DNA of 15,330 nucleotides, taken from positions 1-15,330 of the forward strand of contig CAZIVE010000065.1 of assembly GCA_964542435.1 (NCBI GenBank), read 5' to 3'. The translations under genes were made by a program, and so were the position numbers. Under the pieces are notes generated by a model that was not told the DNA's origin, made no database searches, and saw only the letters and a program-made list of their open reading frames with translations. Positions 7,987-14,171 of this stretch are shown in pieces; within the stretch, counting starts at the first letter, position 1, and each line of letters opens with the position of its first letter. This stretch comes from CAZIVE01 sp964542435 (GTDB taxonomy: Bacteria; Bacteroidota; Bacteroidia; Bacteroidales; Tannerellaceae).

Positions 7987-9111
7987 TTAATCGTTCAGCA
8001 TCATTGGCATCAACAACATCAGAAGGTCTTCATCCTCTTCGTTCTCCAAAGGAACGATAAGACCGGCACGTGAAGGATCGGCCAGTTCCAGGACCACCTC
8101 TTCCGAAGCAATGTTGGTCAATATTTCAATGAGGAACGTCGCCTTGAAGCCGATCGTCAACGGATCACCGTCGTATTGGCAGACGATGCTCTCTTCAGCG
8201 GAGGTCGAGAAATCGATATCCTGCGCGGAGATATGCATGGAATCCTTGGTGATCTGCAGCTTCACCAGACAGCTTGCCTGATTGGCAAAGACAGCCACAC
8301 GCTTGAGCGCTGCAATCAAAGAGACGCGGTTGATGGTGACCTTGTAAGGATTATCATTCGGAATCACACTGTTGTAGTTGGGATAACGGCCTTCGATCAA
8401 ACGGCAGACCATCTCGAGCGAAGCGCAGGAAAAATAGGCATTGTTCTCATCGAAGCGGATGGTGATGTCGCCCTCCTCTTTCATCAGTGTAGCCTTCAGC
8501 ATGTTCGCCGGTTTCTTGGGCAGGATGAAGGAGGCATTGAATGAAGATTTCACTGCGAGGTTACGCAGGCGTACCATCTTATGACCGTCGGAAGCGACGA
8601 AGGTAAGATCGGCTTCGTGAATATCGAAGAGGACACCGTTCATAACCGGATGAAACTCATCATCGTAGGTGGCAAACAGCGAGCGGCCGATTCCACTCAG
8701 CAGCTTCTGGGCGTTCACCGTGATCTCACTGGCATTCTCGGAAAGCGGTTTCTGAACCGGATAGGAATCACCCTTCTGACCAATGAAATTATACTTACCG
8801 TTCTGGAAATAGATGAACACCTCCATGTTGTCGTCATTGATATCAAAGGTCAACGGCTGTTCGGGAAGCTCCTTCAACGGATCAAGAAGGATTTTTGCTG
8901 TGATGGCAAAGAGACCTTCGCCTTTCACATTGTTCACATCGACAGAAGTAACCAGACGAGTCTCTGCATCAGAGGCAGTCATCGTTAAAGTGTTACCTTC
9001 AAGATTAAATAGGAAACTGTCCAAAATAGGAATGGAGTTCTTCGGTGCAATAACTTTGCTAATCGACTGCAGGCGTGAAAGCAGTGCAGTGCTGGAAACT
9101 TCAAATCTCAT
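7987..9111 (-). CDS. dnaN: DNA polymerase III sliding clamp, beta subunit
   Basis: Ring-shaped clamp that tethers DNA polymerase III and many repair proteins to DNA. The 374-residue length is standard. It starts MRFEVSSTALLSRLQSISKVIAPKNSIPILDSFLF, a typical beginning for domain 1, and has ASDAETRLV near 47-55, FVASDGHKMVRL in the middle, and the C-terminal MLLMPMMLND that forms part of the hydrophobic partner-binding pocket (usual ending MPMRL or similar). It is the first gene of the minus-strand operon; the nearest promoter-like site is about 140 bases upstream. dnaA is not adjacent, which is usual in Bacteroidota. Confidence 0.98.
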   Translation of the reverse strand: MRFEVSSTALLSRLQSISKVIAPKNSIPILDSFLFNLEGNTLTMTASDAETRLVTSVDVNNVKGEGLFAITAKILLDPLKELPEQPLTFDINDDNMEVFIYFQNGKYNFIGQKGDSYPVQKPLSENASEITVNAQKLLSGIGRSLFATYDDEFHPVMNGVLFDIHEADLTFVASDGHKMVRLRNLAVKSSFNASFILPKKPANMLKATLMKEEGDITIRFDENNAYFSCASLEMVCRLIEGRYPNYNSVIPNDNPYKVTINRVSLIAALKRVAVFANQASCLVKLQITKDSMHISAQDIDFSTSAEESIVCQYDGDPLTIGFKATFLIEILTNIASEEVVLELADPSRAGLIVPLENEEDEDLLMLLMPMMLND

Positions 9112-9249
9112 AGTTGTAATGCTTTATTTTATTCTGATTTAATTATTTATCATGCGTCATTGAACGAAAGTGTAAAGCGTGATACAGCAAGGAATACAGA
9201 GCATTTCAGAATTCCGAGCAGTCGATCCGACGGCTTCCACTTTGCAGAG

Positions 9250-9257
9250 CAAATATA
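9250..9257 (-). promoter_or_regulatory. Candidate -7 promoter element for the dnaN operon
   Basis: The minus strand reads TATATTTG, a match to the Bacteroidota -7 consensus TAnnTTTG. A TTTG -33 box is expected about 20 bases upstream but is missing at that spacing; the nearest TTTG is at 9290-9293, about 32 bases away. The leader would be about 135 bases. The match is short, so chance is possible. Confidence 0.4.
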
Positions 9258-9258
9258 G

Positions 9259-9270
9259 GGAATATATTCC
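9259..9270. promoter_or_regulatory. Perfect palindrome GGAATATATTCC, operator candidate
   Basis: A 12-base perfect inverted repeat begins one base upstream of the putative dnaN -7 box, inside the expected spacer between -7 and -33. That position suits a dimeric repressor or activator. No known regulator motif is recognised. AT-rich palindromes this short do occur by chance. Confidence 0.35.
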
Positions 9271-9441
9271 GAAGGTCATGATGAAATTCCAAATAAAACG
9301 ATTGCCGTTTGGGGAAAATATAGGATGACGAGAAGCGGACAGATCCGCCCCAATTGTTTCATAGGATCTGTTCACATTTGGTTACGGTCATTCGTTTTCA
9401 GGATGATTATGATCCGTTCGGTTGTGTATTGTCAAAATATA

Positions 9442-9466
9442 TTTCAACCATGGTTAAAACTTTTTC
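9442..9466. repeat. Palindromic repeat copy A (core AACCATGGTT)
   Basis: A 25-base sequence, identical to copy B, with core palindrome AACCATGGTT followed by AAAACTTTTTC. The left flank (ATATA) differs from copy B, so the inverted-repeat arms are shorter here. Copy A and copy B are 65 bases apart start to start, about six helical turns, which would place both on the same face of the DNA. Confidence 0.75.
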
Positions 9467-9506
9467 GCATAGTATGCCAGCGTGCGTGATCTAATGTGTT
9501 TTAAAG

Positions 9507-9531
9507 TTTCAACCATGGTTAAAACTTTTTC
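9507..9531. repeat. Palindromic repeat copy B (core AACCATGGTT)
   Basis: Identical over 25 bases to copy A. Here the arms extend further: 9503-9528 forms an inverted repeat AAAGTTT-c-AACC / GGTT-a-AAACTTT with one mismatched pair out of thirteen. It looks like a binding site for a dimeric protein or a member of a dispersed palindromic repeat family. Known parS (core CACGTG) does not match. Confidence 0.75.
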
Positions 9532-9657
9532 CTATCGGAAGGAAGCGAACATGCCCATTTTACGAATGAAAAGGATTCCTTTTTAGGATCAAATCAAATA
9601 AAAGATGGTTGCATTCCTATGTGTTTGTCCATCTCCTCACCTTGCCTTCACGGCACG

Positions 9658-9689
9658 AAAAAAGGCTCTCTTCGAAGGGAAGAAAGCCT
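9658..9689 (-). terminator. Rho-independent terminator of the rpmB-rpmG-DUF4295 operon
   Basis: On the minus strand an 11-base-pair stem (AGGCTTTCTTC with GAAGAGAGCCT, one G-T pair) and a 5-base loop at 9663-9689 are followed by a run of six T. It lies 25 bases after the DUF4295 stop codon. This is the clearest intrinsic terminator in the window, and it isolates the ribosomal operon from dnaN. Confidence 0.88.
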
Positions 9690-9714
9690 CTTTCTATATG
9701 AAAATCTTTCAATC

Positions 9715-9867
9715 TTATTTGTTGAAATAATCCTTTACAGCTTCATTCGGGACCATCTCTTCAGAAAAGACATAAGCGCCAGTCTTCGGAGACTTCACCA
9801 TCTTGATCACTTTTGAATAGGTGCGTCCATCACCTTTTTTAAATGCTGCGACTACTTTTTTTGCCAT
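9715..9867 (-). CDS. DUF4295 small basic protein
   Basis: A 50-residue basic protein: MAKKVVAAFKKGDGRTYSKV at the start and VPNEAVKDYFNK at the end. It matches the Bacteroidota family DUF4295, which is regularly found right after rpmG. Its size, charge and place with L28 and L33 suggest a ribosome-associated protein; that role is inferred. The gene begins 12 bases after rpmG. AGGAG at 9877-9881, nine bases before the ATG and overlapping the rpmG stop, is a good Shine-Dalgarno sequence, which is uncommon in this phylum. In many relatives ftsY follows; here a terminator does. Confidence 0.93.
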   Translation of the reverse strand: MAKKVVAAFKKGDGRTYSKVIKMVKSPKTGAYVFSEEMVPNEAVKDYFNK

Positions 9868-9879
9868 TGTTTAAATCTC

Positions 9880-10071
9880 CTATCCCTTAATTTCTTTGTG
9901 TAAAGTCATCTTCTTCAGAATCGGATTGTATTTCATCAATTCCAAACGCTGAGTCGTGTTCTTTCTGTTCTTGGTCGTAATGTACCTGGATGTTCCGGGC
10001 AGACCGCTGTTCTTTTGTTCGGTGCATTCAAGAATTACTTGAACTCTGTTTCCTTTTGCTTTCTTTGCCAT
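9880..10071 (-). CDS. rpmG: 50S ribosomal protein L33
   Basis: 63-residue large-subunit protein near the E site. Recognised by MAKKAKGNRVQVILECTEQK, the TSRYITTKNRKNTTQRLELMKYNP core and the basic C-terminus. It has only one Cys (Cys16), not the two CxxC pairs of the zinc-binding form, so it is the zinc-independent type. A strong Shine-Dalgarno GGAGG (10081-10085) lies nine bases before the ATG. It begins 19 bases after rpmB. Confidence 0.97.
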   Translation of the reverse strand: MAKKAKGNRVQVILECTEQKNSGLPGTSRYITTKNRKNTTQRLELMKYNPILKKMTLHKEIKG

Positions 10072-10090
10072 TTCTTAAATCCTCCGATCA

Positions 10091-10330
10091 TTAACCGTTA
10101 ATGTAACCTTTTTCAGCTGCTCTCTTGATAGCTGCATCCAAACCGATACGGTTGATGGTGCGCAATCCAGCTGCTGAAACCTTTAAGGTAATCCAACAAT
10201 CTTGTTCTACCCAATAGAACTTCTTAGCGAACAGGTTGACGTCAAACTTACGTTTCGTGTGTCTCTTTGACTTGGAAACGTTATTGCCCACCATAGCTTT
10301 CTTTCCGGTAATCTCACAAATCTTAGACAT
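10091..10330 (-). CDS. rpmB: 50S ribosomal protein L28
   Basis: 79-residue large-subunit protein. The start MSKICEITGKKAMVGNNVSK and the middle KRKFDVNLFAKKFYWVEQDCWITLKVSAAGLRTINRIG follow the L28 pattern. It lacks the CxxC zinc pairs, so it is the zinc-free type. I chose the ATG at 10330 over an in-frame ATG at 10402 because family members begin with MS(K/R)xC and the 24 extra residues look like leader. First gene of a three-gene operon with rpmG and DUF4295; no clear Shine-Dalgarno is seen here, unlike the two genes after it. Confidence 0.97.
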   Translation of the reverse strand: MSKICEITGKKAMVGNNVSKSKRHTKRKFDVNLFAKKFYWVEQDCWITLKVSAAGLRTINRIGLDAAIKRAAEKGYING

Positions 10331-10420
10331 CTCTATCTTATTTTTATTATTTCTTGTAATCCAATTTTTGAATTCCCACCATTCCGGACGAGCATCACGC
10401 ACAGATCAGTGTACTTCCAA

Positions 10421-10441
10421 CGAAACTTATTTCGCGTTTCG
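10421..10441 (-). promoter_or_regulatory. Hairpin at the 5' end of the rpmB operon leader
   Basis: The predicted leader of about 110 bases starts with a perfect 6-bp stem, CGAAAC with GTTTCG, and a 9-base loop. A shorter alternative (10421-10434, CGAAA with TTTCG, 4-base loop) shares the same downstream arm on the transcript, so only one can form. This may be a stability or autoregulatory element of the ribosomal transcript. Confidence 0.35.
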
Positions 10442-10446
10442 GGTGG

Positions 10447-10479
10447 CAAAGGTAGCTAAAAAAATACTTTACTCACAAA
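10447..10479 (-). promoter_or_regulatory. Promoter of the rpmB-rpmG-DUF4295 operon
   Basis: The minus strand has TTTG (10476-10479), a 21-base spacer and TACCTTTG (10447-10454), a full match to the Bacteroidota -33 TTTG / -7 TAnnTTTG promoter. Transcription would start near 10441 and give a leader of about 110 bases. It lies directly after proS, so the ribosomal genes need not depend on proS transcription. Confidence 0.75.
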
Positions 10480-10522
10480 TAATTATGTAAAAATATTTTC
10501 TCTTTTTCTCAATGCCTCGATT

Positions 10523-12004
10523 TTAGTAAGCGCGAGCGAACAATACGCGGCGTGCGGAAGGCTTGCCTGTCACCATGCATTTGCCCGGTGTCATGTCGCC
10601 ATCGAACGGAATACAACGGATGGTTGCTTTCGTCTCTTCCTGAATGCGCGTCTCCGTCTCGATCGTGCCGTCCCAATGTGCCATGATGAAATTGCCTTGA
10701 TCCAGCTTTTCCTTGAACTCGTCGTAGCTGTCGGCATTCACGATGTGCTGCTTGCGGAAGTTGAGCGCCTTCTCAAACATGTTTGTCTGAATATCATCGA
10801 GCAGCGCTTTGATACGCGTTTCGATGCCTTCGAAAGAGACGGTCTCTTTTTCCAGTGTGTCACGACGCATGATCTCGATCGTGCCGTTTTCCAGGTCGCG
10901 TGCGCCTAAAGCCAGACGAACGGGAACGCCTTTGAGTTCATACTCGGCGAATTTCCAACCCGGTTTCTTCGTATCGTTATCGTCAAACTTGACGGAGATA
11001 TTCATGGCTTTCAAGGCAGACTGGATGCCGGCGACCTTCTCGCGGATCTGATTGAGCTGTTCTTCATTTTTATAGATAGGAACAATCACCACCTGAATCG
11101 GAGCCAATCGTGGAGGCAATACCAATCCGTTGTCATCGGAATGACACATGATCAGAGCGCCGACCATACGAGTGGAAAGTCCCCAAGAGGTTGCCCAGGC
11201 GTAATCGGTCTTTCCCTCCTTATCAATAAAGGTAACATCGAACGCCTTGCCGAAGTTCTGTCCCAGGAAGTGTGACGTTCCTGCCTGCAACGCCTTTCCG
11301 TCCTGCATCATCGCTTCGATGGTATAGGTGTCGATGGCACCGGCGAAACGTTCCATCTCCGGTTTCGTACCGCGGACAACAGGCATAGCCATGTGTTTCT
11401 CGGCAAATTCGGCATAAACGCCCTGCATTCTCTTGGCCTCCTCTTCGGCTTCCTGACGTGTAGCATGAGCGGTATGACCTTCCTGCCAAAGGAATTCGGA
11501 GGTACGGAGGAAAAGACGTGTACGCATCTCCCAACGCATCACGTTGGCCCACTGATTGATCAGCAGAGGCAGATCGCGATAGGAATGGATCCAATTCTTA
11601 TAGGTGTTCCAAATGATGGTTTCTGAAGTGGGACGGATGATCAGCTCTTCGTCCAGCTTGGCAGCCGGATCGACAACGACAGCATCTCCAGCCTCATTGG
11701 CTTTCAAACGATAGTGCGTGACAACGGCACATTCCTTGGCAAAGCCCTTTACGTGCTCAGCCTCCTTGCTCAGGAATGATTTGGGAATCAGCAGCGGGAA
11801 ATAGGCATTGTGATGTCCGGTTTCCTTGAACATATCGTCGAGGATGCGTTGCATCTTTTCCCAAATTGCATAACCGTAAGGCTTGATAACCATGCAACCA
11901 CGCACGGCCGAATTCTCAGCCAAGTCTGCTTTTACCACCAAATCCTGATACCATTGCGAATAGTTCTCGCTTCTTGAAGTAAGTTCTTTCAGCTCTTTTG
12001 CCAT
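10523..12004 (-). CDS. proS: Prolyl-tRNA synthetase, archaeal/eukaryal-type
   Basis: Class II synthetase that charges tRNA-Pro with proline. The 493-residue length and layout fit the type without the bacterial editing insertion. Motif 1 region is VIKPYGYAIWEKMQRILDDMF...NAYFPLLIP; motif 2 includes LRTSEFLWQEGHTAHAT; motif 3 lies in the MVGALIMCHSDDNGLVLPPRLAPIQVVIVPI stretch, which leads into the anticodon-binding domain. The C-terminal extra domain contains RCIPFDG and GKCMVTGKPSARRVLFARAY, ending in the typical aromatic Tyr. Only two Cys remain in the C-terminal domain, so a zinc site as in some members is doubtful. It has its own promoter (12037-12044) and no strong terminator before the rpmB promoter. 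Confidence 0.97.
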   Translation of the reverse strand: MAKELKELTSRSENYSQWYQDLVVKADLAENSAVRGCMVIKPYGYAIWEKMQRILDDMFKETGHHNAYFPLLIPKSFLSKEAEHVKGFAKECAVVTHYRLKANEAGDAVVVDPAAKLDEELIIRPTSETIIWNTYKNWIHSYRDLPLLINQWANVMRWEMRTRLFLRTSEFLWQEGHTAHATRQEAEEEAKRMQGVYAEFAEKHMAMPVVRGTKPEMERFAGAIDTYTIEAMMQDGKALQAGTSHFLGQNFGKAFDVTFIDKEGKTDYAWATSWGLSTRMVGALIMCHSDDNGLVLPPRLAPIQVVIVPIYKNEEQLNQIREKVAGIQSALKAMNISVKFDDNDTKKPGWKFAEYELKGVPVRLALGARDLENGTIEIMRRDTLEKETVSFEGIETRIKALLDDIQTNMFEKALNFRKQHIVNADSYDEFKEKLDQGNFIMAHWDGTIETETRIQEETKATIRCIPFDGDMTPGKCMVTGKPSARRVLFARAY

Positions 12005-12036
12005 GTTCTTTCCTATTTATCTTATCTTTCGGGGGG

Positions 12037-12044
12037 CAAAGGTA
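12037..12044 (-). promoter_or_regulatory. -7 promoter element of proS
   Basis: The minus strand reads TACCTTTG, a match to TAnnTTTG and identical to the -7 box of the rpmB promoter, including the following GCC. The leader would be about 30 bases. No TTTG lies at the usual -33 spacing. Confidence 0.65.
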
Positions 12045-12056
12045 ATAATTTATCCA

Positions 12057-12064
12057 TACTTTTG
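12057..12064 (+). promoter_or_regulatory. -7 promoter element of the DUF4954 gene
   Basis: TACTTTTG matches TAnnTTTG, 38 bases before the ATG. It is only 12 bases from the proS -7 box on the other strand, so the two divergent promoters share the same DNA. The -33 box is absent or weak (TTTC at 12027-12030). Confidence 0.5.
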
Positions 12065-12102
12065 CGCCTAATCTATCGAATATCTTAAATGAACAAGGAC
12101 GA

Positions 12103-14094
12103 ATGACAACGAACTATCGCAAACTGACCCAAGAAGAAATACGTCTGCTGCAACAGCAGTCGTGCGAAGCCGAGAACTGGGACAACATCCATGTGGATGA
12201 GCATTTCACGACAGATTATGTCAGCCACGTTTCCTTCTCGGGAACAATCTATTTAGGCGTAACCAACGATTCATTTGTGCTGCCCGGAGGAATCAAGAAA
12301 CACAGCCAGATCAAATATGCCACACTGCACAATGTGACGGTCGGTGACGACTGCTGCATTGAGAATGTCCACAACTACATTGCCAATTATGTCATCGGCG
12401 ATCATTCGCTGATCGAGAACATCGGTGCGATGTATGTGGATCGTGTCTCCACTTTCGGCAACGGCGTGGCGGCTTCGGTTCTCAACGAGATGGGCGGACG
12501 CGAAGTCTTTATCAGCGACAAGCTCTCAGCGCATCAGGCTTACATCATGGCTCTTTACCGCCATCGTTCCAAACTCATCGAACAGATGAAAACCATCACC
12601 GACTATTATTCCAACAAACATGCTTCAGACATGGGAACCATCGGCGAATCGGTCCGCATCAAGAACGTGGGCATCATCAAGGATGTACGCATCGGCGGCT
12701 TCTGTTCCATCAACGGTGCTTCACGACTGGAGAACGGCAGCATCAACAGCAACGAAGCGGCGCCGGTACTGATCGGGGCCAACGTGATCTGCGACGATTT
12801 CATCATCTGCTCGGGTTCGAGTGTGACTGACGGCACGACATTAAGCCGCTGCTTCATAGGTCAAGCTTGTACGTTGGGACACAACTATTCCGCGTCCGAT
12901 TCACTTTTCTTCAGCAACTGCCAGGGAGAGAACGGCGAAGCTTGTGCCATATTCGCAGGACCATACACAGTGACGCATCATAAATCGACGCTGCTCATCG
13001 CCGGAATGTTCTCCTTCATGAATGCAGGATCCGGTTCGAATCAGAGCAATCACATGTATAAACTGGGACCTATACATCAAGGAATGCTGGAACGCGGCGC
13101 CAAGACGACATCCGATTCCTACATTCTCTGGCCAGCGCGTATCGGAGCTTTCTCTCTCGTCATGGGACGACATGTCAACCATTCCGATACATCCGACCTG
13201 CCCTTCTCCTATCTGATCGAACAGGGAAACACCACGTATCTTGTTCCAGGCGTCAATCTGCGTAGCGTCGGGACGATCCGCGATGCACAGAAATGGCCGA
13301 AACGCGACAAACGTACCGATCCGGTCCGCCTCGACTTCATCAATTACAATCTGCTCAGTCCTTATACCATCCAGAAGATGATGAAAGGCAGAAGCATCCT
13401 GAAAGAGTTGGTGCGTGTCTCCGGCGAAACCTCCGAGATCTATTCCTACCAGAGTGCCAAAATCAAAAGCTCGTCGCTCTTCAACGGAATCAAATTCTAC
13501 GAAACGGCGATTCACAAGTTCATGGGCAACTCCATCATCAAACGCCTCGAAGGACAGTCGTTCCATAGCAACGAAGAAATCCGCGAACGTCTGAAACCCA
13601 ACACAAACATCGGCACAGGCGAATGGGTGGATATTGCAGGACTCATCGCGCCCAAGAGCGAGATAGAGAAACTGATGGACGGCATTGAAAACGGTGAGAT
13701 CAACCGTCTGAAATACATCAACGCCCACTTTGCCGAGATGAACGACAATTACTATTCCTATGAATGGACGTGGGCCTATTCAAAGATCGAAGAGGTGTAT
13801 AACATCGATCCTCAAAACATCACGGCCCAACAAATCATCGCACTCGTCAAGAGATGGCAGGAAGCGGTCATCGGTCTCGACCGTCAGGTCTATGACGATG
13901 CACGAAAAGAATTCTCCATGCAGTCGATGACCGGTTTCGGCGTGGATGGTACGAAGATCACCAAGATGGAAGATTTCGAGAGCGTCCGTGGCGATTTCGA
14001 AAACAACACCTTTGTCAATGCCATCCTCAACCACATCCGTACCAAACAGGCGCTCGGAGATGAACTGATCAAGAGAATCGAAGGCGTAGAATAA
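12103..14094 (+). CDS. DUF4954 family protein, left-handed beta-helix
   Basis: 663-residue cytoplasmic protein without signal peptide. It has two blocks of hexapeptide-like repeats, about residues 68-112 (VTVGDDCCIENVHNYIANYVIGDHSLIENIG) and 178-262 (IGESVRIKNVGIIKDVRIGG, APVLIGANVICDDFIICSGS), typical of left-handed beta-helices in acyl- and sugar-nucleotidyl-transferases. Between and after these lie a helical insert (130-175) and a conserved His- and Gly-rich stretch (THHKSTLLIAGMFSF, NHMYKLGPIHQG, residues 291-327) that may form an active site. The C-terminal third (about 410-663) is mostly helical. Databases know this as DUF4954, with a separate DUF at the C-terminus as I recall; no reaction is proven. 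A role in modifying a nucleotide sugar is the obvious guess. A GH20-like gene follows 77 bases later on the same strand. Confidence 0.88.
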   Translation: MTTNYRKLTQEEIRLLQQQSCEAENWDNIHVDEHFTTDYVSHVSFSGTIYLGVTNDSFVLPGGIKKHSQIKYATLHNVTVGDDCCIENVHNYIANYVIGDHSLIENIGAMYVDRVSTFGNGVAASVLNEMGGREVFISDKLSAHQAYIMALYRHRSKLIEQMKTITDYYSNKHASDMGTIGESVRIKNVGIIKDVRIGGFCSINGASRLENGSINSNEAAPVLIGANVICDDFIICSGSSVTDGTTLSRCFIGQACTLGHNYSASDSLFFSNCQGENGEACAIFAGPYTVTHHKSTLLIAGMFSFMNAGSGSNQSNHMYKLGPIHQGMLERGAKTTSDSYILWPARIGAFSLVMGRHVNHSDTSDLPFSYLIEQGNTTYLVPGVNLRSVGTIRDAQKWPKRDKRTDPVRLDFINYNLLSPYTIQKMMKGRSILKELVRVSGETSEIYSYQSAKIKSSSLFNGIKFYETAIHKFMGNSIIKRLEGQSFHSNEEIRERLKPNTNIGTGEWVDIAGLIAPKSEIEKLMDGIENGEINRLKYINAHFAEMNDNYYSYEWTWAYSKIEEVYNIDPQNITAQQIIALVKRWQEAVIGLDRQVYDDARKEFSMQSMTGFGVDGTKITKMEDFESVRGDFENNTFVNAILNHIRTKQALGDELIKRIEGVE

Positions 14095-14171
14095 AAGGAT
14101 CGAACGAGGAATTTGCGGATGTCAACAACATTCCTTATCTTCGCCCTTATTCAATCATTAAAAATACCCTT

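Larger units (their letters stand above)
9112..9714. other. Long non-coding region upstream of dnaN
   Basis: About 600 bases with no convincing gene. From the dnaN side it holds a candidate -7 promoter box at 9250-9257, a perfect 12-base palindrome at 9259-9270, a 25-base palindromic repeat in two copies (9442-9466 and 9507-9531), a 15-base palindrome AAAAGGATTCCTTTT at 9569-9583 that could fold as a 6-bp hairpin, and a strong minus-strand terminator at 9658-9689. A 72-codon frame at 9157-9375 shows no family features and I treat it as chance. No DnaA-box cluster or tRNA fold is visible. Its length is unusual for this tightly packed window and suggests regulation or an undetected RNA. Confidence 0.6.

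Noticed and set aside
9157..9375. 72-codon minus-strand frame in the dnaN upstream region
   Set aside because: No family features and it spans the candidate promoter and palindrome; treated as chance.
9442..9531. CRISPR array or parS site
   Set aside because: Only two repeats, a palindrome longer than normal CRISPR half-arms, no cas genes; the core CCATGG differs from the parS core CACGTG.
10331..10402. Longer N-terminus for L28 starting at an ATG at 10402
   Set aside because: The L28 family begins at MSKIC; the extra 24 residues have no counterpart and lie in the transcript leader.
12049..12057. DnaA-box-like TTATCCATA
   Set aside because: A single imperfect copy within a promoter region; no cluster of boxes and no AT-rich unwinding element, so not an origin.
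12901..13728. 275-codon minus-strand frame opposite the DUF4954 gene
   Set aside because: An antisense shadow caused by codon usage; the plus-strand protein is a recognisable family.
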